64,000 bases of DNA from an uncultured Anaerolineae bacterium (lineage in GTDB: Bacteria; Chloroflexota; Anaerolineae; J036; Brachytrichaceae): contig CALGMA010000002.1 in the NCBI GenBank assembly GCA_937959265.1, positions 1 through 64,000 on the forward strand. Direction: 5' to 3'. The position numbers were made by a program, and so were the translations under genes. This document shows positions 56,826-64,000 of this stretch, one piece after another; position 1 is the first letter of the stretch; every line of letters starts with the position of its first letter. Below the pieces are notes generated by a model. That model was not told the origin of the DNA. It made no database searches and was given only the letters and a program-made list of their open reading frames with translations.

Positions 56826-58178
56826 ATGCCAATGCAAAGGGAGAACCCGATACCCCAAACGCTCGTCGCCGCAGTTGCCGCTGTGCGTGCCGGCAACTGC
56901 TCGCCCGTCACCCTGGTTAAAGAAGCCCTCGAGTGTGTCGCACGCTTTCGCGACTTGAACACAATCGCTTTCCTCGATGCCGACCGCGCCCTGGCCGAAG
57001 CGCGTGTGCTCGAACGAGAGGTGCGCGATGGGCACATCCGTGGTCCGCTACACGGCGTGCCGATCACGGTCAAGGATCTGTTCAACGTGCGCGGCATGCC
57101 GACGATAGCCGGCACGAATGCGCCGCTGTCGCCTATCGAGCCAGATGAAGCGGTAGCTGTGGCGAAGCTGCGCGAAGCGGGGGCGATCATCCTGGCCAAG
57201 ACCAACATGCAGGAAATCGCGCTGGGGCTGAACGGCGAGAACCCGTGGACGGGCGACGTGAAGAATCCGTACGATCCGGCGCGACAAGCAGGCGGTTCGT
57301 CGTCCGGCTCGGCGGCTGCGACAGCGATCGGCATCGGCTATGGCTCGTTGGGCAGCGACACCGCCGGCTCGATCCGCTTGCCGGCCTCGTTTTGCGGCGC
57401 GGTGGGCTTCAAGCCATCGTTTGGCGCAGTCTCGCTCGAAGGTGCGCTAGCGCTGATCCCAAGTTGCGATCATGCCGGACCGATCACCCGCACGGTGGCC
57501 GATGCCGCAGCGATGTTCGCAGCGCTGTCGGCTCGCAATAGCCTTCTGCACACCCTGGAGGAATTCAGCAGCAGCGCGCCACGGTTCGTCGTTCCGCGTG
57601 CCTACATGGTGGGTGCGCTAACGCCCGATGTGCGCGCCGCGTTCGAGGCGTTCGTCGCACACTTGCAGGCAGCCGGCGCCTCTGTCGCCGACGTAACGCT
57701 GGACATCGGCAACGCCGGCGAAGCCTTTCTACCCTTGCGCGCGGAGTCGGTGATGGTGCATCGCCACACGCTAGAGACGCAGCCGGAGGCGTTCGCGCCC
57801 GGCGTGCGCGAAGCGCTAATGCGTGGCTATGAGTTCAGCGCGGTGCAATACTTGGAGGCCAAACAACGCCAGGGGGAAATGCGCGCGGCGATCCACCGCG
57901 CGCTGCAAGACGCCGACGCCCTGCTTATGCCGGCAGCGCCGTGCGTCGCCCCGCCGCGCGGTACGGTCGAGATCAACCTGGAATCCGGCGCGAAGAACCT
58001 GCGCCTGGCGATCCTGCACCTCACCGCACCAGCGGCGTTTGCCGGCGTGCCGGCGCTATCGCTGCCGTTCGCGCAGTGTGACGGGTTACCGGTCGGCGTC
58101 CAGGTGATCACACCGTTCGGCGAAGATGAACGGGCGCTGCGCATCGGCGCGTGGATCGAACGCGCGCTGGCTGAGTGA
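56826..58178 (+). CDS. Amidase-signature family amidohydrolase
   Basis: This 450-residue protein belongs to the amidase signature family: catalytic Lys in GVPITVKDLFNVRGMPTIAG, the Ser-rich core ARQAGGSSSGSAAATAIG with the two catalytic Ser and GSDTAGSIRLPASFCGAVGF, then FKPSFGAVSLEG. Specificity cannot be read: GatA, indoleacetamide or allophanate hydrolase-like are open. No gatBC is adjacent, so it is not an obvious GatA. It follows the molybdenum hydroxylase gene and may share a catabolic role. Confidence 0.88.
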   Translation: MPMQRENPIPQTLVAAVAAVRAGNCSPVTLVKEALECVARFRDLNTIAFLDADRALAEARVLEREVRDGHIRGPLHGVPITVKDLFNVRGMPTIAGTNAPLSPIEPDEAVAVAKLREAGAIILAKTNMQEIALGLNGENPWTGDVKNPYDPARQAGGSSSGSAAATAIGIGYGSLGSDTAGSIRLPASFCGAVGFKPSFGAVSLEGALALIPSCDHAGPITRTVADAAAMFAALSARNSLLHTLEEFSSSAPRFVVPRAYMVGALTPDVRAAFEAFVAHLQAAGASVADVTLDIGNAGEAFLPLRAESVMVHRHTLETQPEAFAPGVREALMRGYEFSAVQYLEAKQRQGEMRAAIHRALQDADALLMPAAPCVAPPRGTVEINLESGAKNLRLAILHLTAPAAFAGVPALSLPFAQCDGLPVGVQVITPFGEDERALRIGAWIERALAE

Positions 58179-58228
58179 CCGGCCAACTTGCGCTTGCCGG
58201 CGGCGTGCTGCACGCCTAACATGACGGC

Positions 58229-59515
58229 ATGATCCAAGACGATTACCCGACCCTCGACGGCCGGCCGCTCAGCCCTGAAAGCTTGATGATGAGCTACGGC
58301 TACGATCCACATCTCTCGGAAGGCGCGGTCAAACCGCCGATATTTCAGACCTCGACGTTCGTCTTCCGCAGCGCGGAGGAAGGCAAGGCGTTCTTCGAGA
58401 TCGCCATGGGCGAGCGCCCACGCGGCGCCGAACCGATGGGGCTGATTTATAGCCGCCTGAACAACCCCAACTTGGAGATCCTGGAGGATCGCCTGACACT
58501 ATGGGATCGCGCCGAGGCGTGCGCGGTCTTCAGCAGTGGCATGTCGGCGATTGCCACGACGCTGCTTTACCTGCTGAATCCGGGCGACGTGGTTGTGCAC
58601 AGCGAACCGCTCTATGGCGGCACCGATTATCTGATCAAACGTATTCTGCCGCGCTTCGGCATCGGGCACGCAGGCTTCCGAGCGAACGGCCAGGCGGACG
58701 ACATCCAGACGGCGCTAGCGCAGCCGGAGGTCGCGGAGCGGGTTGCCTTGATCTTCGTCGAGACGCCGGCCAATCCGACCAACGCACTGGTGGACATCGG
58801 CGCATGCGTCGCAGCAGCCAGGACGCTTTCCACGCCGACCAAGCGCGTGCGCGTCGCAGTAGACAACACCTTCCTGGGGCCGCTCTTCCAACATCCTCTG
58901 CAGATGGGCGCGGATCTGGTGTTGTATTCGGCGACGAAGTTCATCGGCGGACACAGCGACCTGATCGCCGGTGCATGCCTGGGGCCGGCCGACCTGATTG
59001 ACGGCATCAAGGGGATGCGGCTGATGCTCGGCACAATGGCCGATGCGCATACAAGTTGGTTGCTGCTGCGATCGTTGGAGACGCTAAAGGTGCGTATGGA
59101 AGCGCAAGCTGCTGGTGCGTGCCGCATCGCGCGCTTCCTGGCCCACCATGCCAAAGTGGAATGGGTGTATTACCCCGGGTTGCTCGAACCTTCCGACGCC
59201 GGATACGATATCTTCAAGAAACAGTGCCTTTCGACCGGCAGCATGGTCACCTTCAACGTACGCGCGATGGAAGGCAGCGATGGTGAAGCGGAGGCCTTTC
59301 GTTTCTTGAACGCCCTCAGACTCTTCCACCTAGCCGTGAGCCTGGGCGGGACCGAATCGCTGGCTGAGCACCCCTATACGATGACCCACGCCGACGTCGC
59401 GCTCGAAGACCGATTGGCGATGGGCATCACGCCGAAGATGGTGCGATTGTCCATCGGGTTAGAAAACCCCGACGACTTGATTGCCGACTTGGAGCAAGCG
59501 CTGCGGAGTGTGTGA
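58229..59515 (+). CDS. Cys/Met-metabolism PLP enzyme, cystathionine gamma-synthase family
   Basis: The 428-residue protein has the MetB/MetC/MGL family pattern: KPPIFQTSTFVFRSAEEGKA, YSRLNNPNLEILEDRLTLW, SGMSAIATTLLYLLNPGDVV, VDNTFLGPLFQHPLQMGADL and the Schiff-base lysine in LYSATKFIGGHSDL. This group includes cystathionine gamma-synthase and methionine gamma-lyase; the long EGKAFFEIAMGERPRGAEPM insert is characteristic of one branch. Substrate not certain. TAACAT ends 6 nt before the ATG, so it may be leaderless. Confidence 0.88.
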   Translation: MIQDDYPTLDGRPLSPESLMMSYGYDPHLSEGAVKPPIFQTSTFVFRSAEEGKAFFEIAMGERPRGAEPMGLIYSRLNNPNLEILEDRLTLWDRAEACAVFSSGMSAIATTLLYLLNPGDVVVHSEPLYGGTDYLIKRILPRFGIGHAGFRANGQADDIQTALAQPEVAERVALIFVETPANPTNALVDIGACVAAARTLSTPTKRVRVAVDNTFLGPLFQHPLQMGADLVLYSATKFIGGHSDLIAGACLGPADLIDGIKGMRLMLGTMADAHTSWLLLRSLETLKVRMEAQAAGACRIARFLAHHAKVEWVYYPGLLEPSDAGYDIFKKQCLSTGSMVTFNVRAMEGSDGEAEAFRFLNALRLFHLAVSLGGTESLAEHPYTMTHADVALEDRLAMGITPKMVRLSIGLENPDDLIADLEQALRSV

Positions 59516-59587
59516 AACATCTCCTTCACGCGGCAGCATCGCCTGGCGCGAAGGCGGAAATAGAATCTCACCTTGCGCTCATGCTTC

Positions 59588-59602
59588 GGTGATAACATCA
59601 CC
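59588..59602. promoter_or_regulatory. 15-bp palindrome upstream of the desaturase gene
   Basis: GGTGATAACATCACC is a perfect inverted repeat (6-bp arms, 3-bp centre), about 29 nt before the TTG start, in the likely promoter region. A regulator could bind here; none is identified. Confidence 0.45.
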
Positions 59603-59630
59603 ATAGATCTAAACAAAGGAATCTTGCTGC

Positions 59631-60752
59631 TTGCCCATTCTCAAAGAACGTCCCGCTAAAGCGCTGCCTTTCACCGAACAGCGTGGATTTCGCCAGACGC
59701 TGAACGAACGCGTCAACGATTACCTGAAAGCCAACAACCTGCCGGTGCGCGACGTGCCGGCGATGTATGTGAAGACGGCCATCGTGCTAGCCTGGTGGCT
59801 GATCGTCTATCTGGCAATCATGCTCGGCGGCTTCCCGCCACTCGTGAACCTGCTGCTGTGCGTTGTGTGGGCGTTCAGCATCGCCGGCATCGGCTTCAGC
59901 ATCATGCACGACGCCAATCATGGCGCCTACTCGAACCGGCCGCGCGTGAATAAGCTGCTCAGCTTCAGCGCCGAATTCCTGGGCATCAGCGGATTTCGCT
60001 GGCGCACCAAACACAACGTGTGGCATCACACCTACACCAACATCGCCGGCCTCGATGACGATGTCGAAACCTTCGGCACGATGCGCCTTTCACCCCACGA
60101 GGCCTGGAAGCCGATCCACCGATTCCAGCACTGGTACTTTCCGCTGATTTATAGCTTCATCGGTTTCGACTTCATCATCCGCGACTTCTTGATGATCTTC
60201 ACCGGCAAGAGCGACGCAAACCACACGTATCCGAAGATGAGCCGCAACGACAAGCTGGTGTTCTGGGCGGGCAAGGCTTTCTTCTTCACGATCATGATCG
60301 GGCTGCCTTTGCTGACTTTCCCATGGTGGCAGGTGTTGATCGGGTTCGTGGTGGTGGTGCTCACAGTGGGCCTGCTGACCGGGTTGGTTTTCCAGCTTGC
60401 GCACATCATGGAGGCGGCGGATTTCCCCGAGCCGTCCGGCGATCCGTTGCACATCGCTAACGAATGGGCTATCCACGAAGTTCAGACGACGGTGAACTTC
60501 GCGCCGCATAACCGCGTCCTGAACTGGTACATCGGCGGACTGAACTATCAAATCGAGCACCATCTCCTGCCGCACATTTGCCATCTGAACTACCCGGCGC
60601 TTGCGCCGGTCGTGCGCCGCACGTGTGAGGAGTTTGGGATCGCGTATCACAGCCATCCAACTTGGCGCGAGGCATTCGTGAGCCACTGGCAAACGTTGCG
60701 CAAGCTAGGCCAGAGGCCAACGGTCACGACCCTGGCCGTCGCGGCCAAGTGA
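59631..60752 (+). CDS. Membrane fatty-acid desaturase
   Basis: The 373-residue integral membrane di-iron desaturase carries the three histidine boxes: HDANHGAYS (His93), TKHNVWHHTYTN (about 125-136) and NYQIEHHLLPHICH (about 305-318), as in the acyl-lipid/acyl-CoA front-end desaturases. It would introduce double bonds in membrane fatty acids, using an electron donor not encoded here. The start is a TTG; AAAGGA is 12 nt upstream, so the exact start is uncertain. Confidence 0.88.
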   Translation: MPILKERPAKALPFTEQRGFRQTLNERVNDYLKANNLPVRDVPAMYVKTAIVLAWWLIVYLAIMLGGFPPLVNLLLCVVWAFSIAGIGFSIMHDANHGAYSNRPRVNKLLSFSAEFLGISGFRWRTKHNVWHHTYTNIAGLDDDVETFGTMRLSPHEAWKPIHRFQHWYFPLIYSFIGFDFIIRDFLMIFTGKSDANHTYPKMSRNDKLVFWAGKAFFFTIMIGLPLLTFPWWQVLIGFVVVVLTVGLLTGLVFQLAHIMEAADFPEPSGDPLHIANEWAIHEVQTTVNFAPHNRVLNWYIGGLNYQIEHHLLPHICHLNYPALAPVVRRTCEEFGIAYHSHPTWREAFVSHWQTLRKLGQRPTVTTLAVAAK

Positions 60753-60795
60753 TCGGGAGTATTCCCCTCGCGCGCCGTTACAATCCGGGCTGGGA

Positions 60796-61440
60796 ATGCG
60801 CGCGAGCATCGTTCGTTCGGCGCTTTTCGCGCTCGGCCTGGCCACCGGCGCAACGCTGGGCGTGCGCTGGATTACGCGGCGCGCCGCGCTGATCACGCCG
60901 CTGGCCTGCGCGCCCCTGTTGCTCAGCCCGCTGCGCATGACCTACCGCGCGCCACCGCAGCTCGCGCGTTTCCTCGACCCGAAGCCGAACTGGACAATGC
61001 TTGACCTGGGCTGCGGCAACGGTGCGTTTGCGCTGCCGCTCGCGCGCTATGTGCGCCGCATACACGCGGTGGACGTGCAGCCGGCGATGGTGGACGCGCT
61101 GCGCCGCCGCCTGCGCCAGGCGCGCCTGGATAACGTGGTTGCACAGGTTGCGCCGGCGTCGCAGTTGCCTTTCGATGCGCACACCTTCGATGCCGTGCTG
61201 ATGATCTCCATCCTGCCAATGTTGCATGACCGCGACGCTGCCCTGTGCGAGGCGCGCCGCGTGCTCAAACCCGATGGCGTGCTCGTCGTTGGCGAGGAGT
61301 GGATCGAGCCGGAGTACGTCGGCTGGCGCGTGGTGACGCAATGGGCCGAGGATGCCGGATTCGCGCTGCAAGCCCGCGAGTCGAACCCGATGTGTTACAC
61401 GTTGAAGTTTGGGCAGAAGTCGAAATCCGCCGGCTGCTGA
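60796..61440 (+). CDS. SAM-dependent methyltransferase, class I
   Basis: The 214-residue protein has an N-terminal hydrophobic stretch (about 1-45), then motif I NWTMLDLGCGNGAFALPLAR, a HAVDVQPAMVDALRRRLRQA motif II and the motif III-IV region DAVLMISILPMLHDRDAALC. It is a methyltransferase type 11. The acceptor is unknown. TACAAT ends 11 nt before the ATG, so it may be leaderless. Confidence 0.82.
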   Translation: MRASIVRSALFALGLATGATLGVRWITRRAALITPLACAPLLLSPLRMTYRAPPQLARFLDPKPNWTMLDLGCGNGAFALPLARYVRRIHAVDVQPAMVDALRRRLRQARLDNVVAQVAPASQLPFDAHTFDAVLMISILPMLHDRDAALCEARRVLKPDGVLVVGEEWIEPEYVGWRVVTQWAEDAGFALQARESNPMCYTLKFGQKSKSAGC

Positions 61441-61512
61441 GCTGCGCGCCGACGCTCGGCTAGAAGTCAACATCCCAAGCCTGCGCTCAGACAACATCCA
61501 CCGCTTCTTACG

Positions 61513-62052
61513 ATGAGCCTGAACCTCAGCTTCGATCTGGTGACGAATCCGGCCTCGCTCTGCTTGAGCGTGCCCATCCTGGCGCTGTTCGCCTTCCTCG
61601 GCTATGTGGCCGTCGCGTTCATCAAGGATCAGGCCGACGCGCGACAGCAGCAAACCCGCGTCGAGGAGGCGCTGGCAACATTCGGCGTGGATCGCATGTC
61701 CCAGGCTGAATTTCGCCGCTTTGTGGCCGGCTTGTTGCAAAAGCAGGGCTACGCCGTGCGCCTGCCGTCGCCTGGCCACGACGAGGCCGGGCAAGACTTA
61801 GGACTAGAGTTGATCGCCGTTAAAGATGGGGGGTCGTGCGTCGTCTGCGCCGTGCGCTACGACAAGCCGCTCTCGCCCGGAACGATCCGCTACGCCAACG
61901 ACTGCCGGGCGCGCCACGGTTGCGGCGCGGCGATGGTGATCACCAACGGCGCCTTTCGCGCTGACGCGCGCAAGCTGGCCCAGGAGACCGGCTGCGTCTT
62001 GGTAGGCCGCGCGGAGTTAGCCGGCTGGGTCGCGGGGGAGAAGGCTCAATGA
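61513..62052 (+). CDS. Membrane protein with Mrr-like restriction endonuclease domain
   Basis: The 179-residue protein has one N-terminal transmembrane helix (about 17-36) and a C-terminal Mrr_cat-like nuclease fold: FRRFVAGLLQKQGYAVRLPS, DEAGQDLGLELIAVKD, CVVCAVRYDKPLS and CGAAMVITNGAF. Asp in the EAGQDLG motif fits the active site, but the later Glu/Gln-x-Lys is weak (CAVRYDK). Not necessarily a restriction enzyme. It overlaps the convergent ABC exporter gene by 7 bp. Confidence 0.7.
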   Translation: MSLNLSFDLVTNPASLCLSVPILALFAFLGYVAVAFIKDQADARQQQTRVEEALATFGVDRMSQAEFRRFVAGLLQKQGYAVRLPSPGHDEAGQDLGLELIAVKDGGSCVVCAVRYDKPLSPGTIRYANDCRARHGCGAAMVITNGAFRADARKLAQETGCVLVGRAELAGWVAGEKAQ

Positions 62053-63866
62053 CCAGTGGCCTGCGCCCGCACAAGCGCAGCGTAGTAGCCCCCTGGCTTG
62101 TTCACCAGCGTCTGGTGGTTGCCCACTTCGACGATCCGGCCGTGCTTTAACACCACGATCTGATCGGCCTTGCGGATGGTCGAGAGACGATGCGCGATCA
62201 CGATGGCCGTCCGCCGGCCGTGCGGCGAATCTTCGGCCGCCATCAACTTTTCAAACGCATCCTGAATCAACCGTTCGGTCTCGGTATCCACCGCTGAGGT
62301 CGCTTCGTCGAGCACGATCACGCGCGGGTCGGCCAGGATGGCCCGCGCAATCGAGAGGAGTTGGCGCTGGCCGACGGAGAACTGCGAGCCGCGTTCGTGC
62401 GCCACCGTCTCGTAGCCGTCGCTCAGTCGCATGATGAAGTCATGACAGTTTGCTTGCTTGGCCGCGGCGATCACTTCTTCTATTGTGGCGTCGGGACGGC
62501 CATAGCGGATGTTGTTGGCGATCGTGTCGCTAAAGATGAACGGCTCCTGCAACACCACGCCGATCTGCGAGCGGAGCGATTGCTGCGTGACTGCGCGCAC
62601 GTCGTAGCCGTCCACCGTGATGCGCCCACCGGTCACGTCGTAGAAGCGGCACACCAGGCTGGCCAGCGTCGTCTTGCCGGAGCCGGTTTGCCCGACCAGG
62701 GCGACCAGTTGCCCCGGCGCGATGCGCAGCGAAACATCCTCCAGGGCGTTGCGCGACTCGTCGTAGCCAAAGTACACGTGGTCGAAGACAATCTCGCCTT
62801 TGATGGGCGGCAGGGCGACGGCATTTGGCGCATCGGTGACCGTCGGCTGGGTATCCAGCAACTGGAACACCTTGTCGGCCGAGGCCAGCGTGGCCTGCAG
62901 CACCACGTACATGTTGGTGAGCGTGCTGATCGGCGCCCATAGGTTGTTGATGTAGGCTGTGAAAGCGACTAAGGTGCCGACGGTGAGCACCTCGCCGCCG
63001 ACGCCGAGCCGGTTGGCCGCGATGAACAGCACAATGACCAGCGCGGTGGATCGGGTGATCTCCACCAGCGGCGAGAACCACGACTGTAAGCCGATCACCT
63101 TCATCCACTCGGTCACCACGCGCTGGTTAGCGGCCTGAAACTGTCCGAGGTTGACGTTCTCGCGGACGAACGCCTGAATGACGCGCATGCCGGCGATGTT
63201 CTCGGCCAGGAAGATGTTGAAGCGCGTCATGTTCTCGCGCACGCGCTCCCACCCCTCGTATAGCCGTGGGCGCATATACAGCCCGATTGCGGTGAGCACC
63301 GGCAACATGCACAGCGCAATCAGCGTGAGCGTCGGGTTGATGGCGAACATCAGCACGATCACGATCAGGCCGGACATCACGTCGTTGACCACATTGGCCA
63401 CCTGGTTGGTGAGGAAATCATTCAGCGTGTTGGCGTCGCCGATGAAGCGCGTCATCGTCTTGCCGACCGGCTCGTTCTCGTGAAACTTGAAGGACAGGCC
63501 GGCGACATGGCGGAAGAGCTGTTGGCGCAGATCAACGAGGATGTTCCAGCTAATGCGCTGGATCAGGTGCAACCGCACATACACCCCACCCCAGTTCACG
63601 GCGTGCATCACCACGGCCAGGAACAGCAGCGGCAAAAAGCCATCCGGGTTGCCGACGGCAATGTGCTCATCAATCAACTTGCGGTCAATGAATGGGTAGA
63701 GCTGCGTCAGCGTGACGCACACGACGTAGATGCCCAGGGTGACCAGCATGCGGAGGCGATAGGGCCGCAGGTACGAGAACAGCCGGCTCAGCGTGTGACG
63801 CGGCGGCGAAGAGGGCGGTTCGTCTTGACCGGCGCGCGCGAGGGGTTTGACTAAACTGCGGAGCAT
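62046..63866 (-). CDS. ABC exporter half-transporter (permease-ATPase fusion)
   Basis: The 606-residue protein has an N-terminal six-helix exporter domain (about 30-330, with KTMTRFIGDANTLNDFLTNQ in an intracellular loop) and a C-terminal ATPase with LVGQTGSGKTTLASLVCRFY (about 392-410), the signature FSVGQRQLLSIARAIL, and VIVLDEATSAVDTETERLIQ with the switch His in IVIAHRLSTIRKADQIVV. It belongs to the MsbA/MdlB-type exporters. The preceding gene (partly in the window) ends like another half-transporter 26 nt upstream, suggesting a heterodimer. Confidence 0.92.
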   Translation of the reverse strand: MLRSLVKPLARAGQDEPPSSPPRHTLSRLFSYLRPYRLRMLVTLGIYVVCVTLTQLYPFIDRKLIDEHIAVGNPDGFLPLLFLAVVMHAVNWGGVYVRLHLIQRISWNILVDLRQQLFRHVAGLSFKFHENEPVGKTMTRFIGDANTLNDFLTNQVANVVNDVMSGLIVIVLMFAINPTLTLIALCMLPVLTAIGLYMRPRLYEGWERVRENMTRFNIFLAENIAGMRVIQAFVRENVNLGQFQAANQRVVTEWMKVIGLQSWFSPLVEITRSTALVIVLFIAANRLGVGGEVLTVGTLVAFTAYINNLWAPISTLTNMYVVLQATLASADKVFQLLDTQPTVTDAPNAVALPPIKGEIVFDHVYFGYDESRNALEDVSLRIAPGQLVALVGQTGSGKTTLASLVCRFYDVTGGRITVDGYDVRAVTQQSLRSQIGVVLQEPFIFSDTIANNIRYGRPDATIEEVIAAAKQANCHDFIMRLSDGYETVAHERGSQFSVGQRQLLSIARAILADPRVIVLDEATSAVDTETERLIQDAFEKLMAAEDSPHGRRTAIVIAHRLSTIRKADQIVVLKHGRIVEVGNHQTLVNKPGGYYAALVRAQATGH

Positions 63867-63892
63867 CGCAATCTTAAAAGGTCAGCGTATGC

Positions 63893-64000
63893 TCAAACGC
63901 CCACCACCTGTGGGGTGATGGGGAGCGTCTCGCTCATGGTCTCGGCGGCGCTCATGCGCTGCATCTCCAGCACGTGGCGATAGTAGCCGCTGCTGCACGC
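63893..64000 (-). CDS. C-terminal end of a second ABC exporter half-transporter (partial)
   Basis: The 35 codons read, in the same strand and 26 nt ahead of the following exporter gene, SSGYYRHVLEMQRMSAAETM and a short tail ending in TGA. GYYRHVLEMQ matches the usual end of half-transporters. The rest lies outside the window, so identity is inferred. Confidence 0.5.
   Translation of the reverse strand, partial: ACSSGYYRHVLEMQRMSAAETMSETLPITPQVVGV

Overview
The window is a GC-rich stretch of a bacterial chromosome, about 64 kb and densely packed with genes on both strands. The clearest taxonomic marker is a photosynthesis operon (pufB-pufA-pufL-pufM-pufC) with a type II reaction centre and an integral-membrane antenna. 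Its short PufA and PufB peptides, tetraheme PufC anchored by a transmembrane helix, and PufM lacking the accessory-bacteriochlorophyll histidine all resemble filamentous anoxygenic phototrophs of the Chloroflexota. The gene order is the one described for Roseiflexus, but pufL and pufM are separate genes. The many TP-rich lipoproteins, orphan Ser/Thr kinase and YceI protein also fit Chloroflexota. A phototrophic Anaerolineae relative such as the Candidatus Roseilinea group is a plausible source; this is inference, not proof.

Layout. 1-6 kb: cobS, a GH130-type glycosidase, a small membrane protein, and a minus-strand run gabT-sigma-anti-sigma-YceI lipoprotein. 6-16 kb: SRPBCC protein, secG, an orphan peptide-type binding protein, uvrA, kynureninase, tpx, and a MoxR/DUF58 pair. 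16-23.5 kb: an atypical response regulator, a LolD-like ATPase, a two-domain VOC protein, cupin, esterase, an OmpR regulator, a YqeB-type molybdenum hydroxylase accessory protein and a C45 peptidase. 23.5-33 kb: DUF4258 protein, MBOAT acyltransferase, ParB-like protein, LysM/M23 peptidase, a divergent ProRS, acyl-CoA dehydrogenase, MFS exporter and ThuA protein. 32.7-37.4 kb: two surface proteins (one with a sortase-like domain lacking its cysteine), fumC and upp. 37.5-44.7 kb: the photosynthesis block, i.e. a sensor kinase, the puf operon, a pucC homologue and an undescribed 53-residue membrane peptide. 44.8-64 kb: ftsH, YitT protein, ettA, CapA lipoprotein, nucleoside hydrolase, a Ser/Thr kinase divergent from an FHA/winged-helix regulator, a molybdenum hydroxylase large subunit with amidase, a Cys/Met-type PLP enzyme, fatty-acid desaturase, methyltransferase, Mrr-like protein and ABC exporters.

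The puf operon is the best-integrated system here. It has a consensus promoter overlapped by an 18-bp palindrome, perfect Shine-Dalgarno sites, a stem-loop after pufA that could set the antenna to reaction-centre ratio, a second hairpin between pufC and pucC, and a strong hairpin after the last small gene. Elsewhere about 16 genes carry a -10-like hexamer (TANAAT type) only 6-12 nt before the start codon and no Shine-Dalgarno, which points to widespread leaderless mRNA. Two dispersed repeat families also occur: a palindrome with an AGGCAATGCCT-type core, and a degenerate AATCTC-type repeat found in spacers and, possibly, as in-frame insertions in uvrA and the molybdenum hydroxylase. No tRNA, rRNA, CRISPR array, transposase or phage gene was seen, and no spacer exceeds 300 bases.
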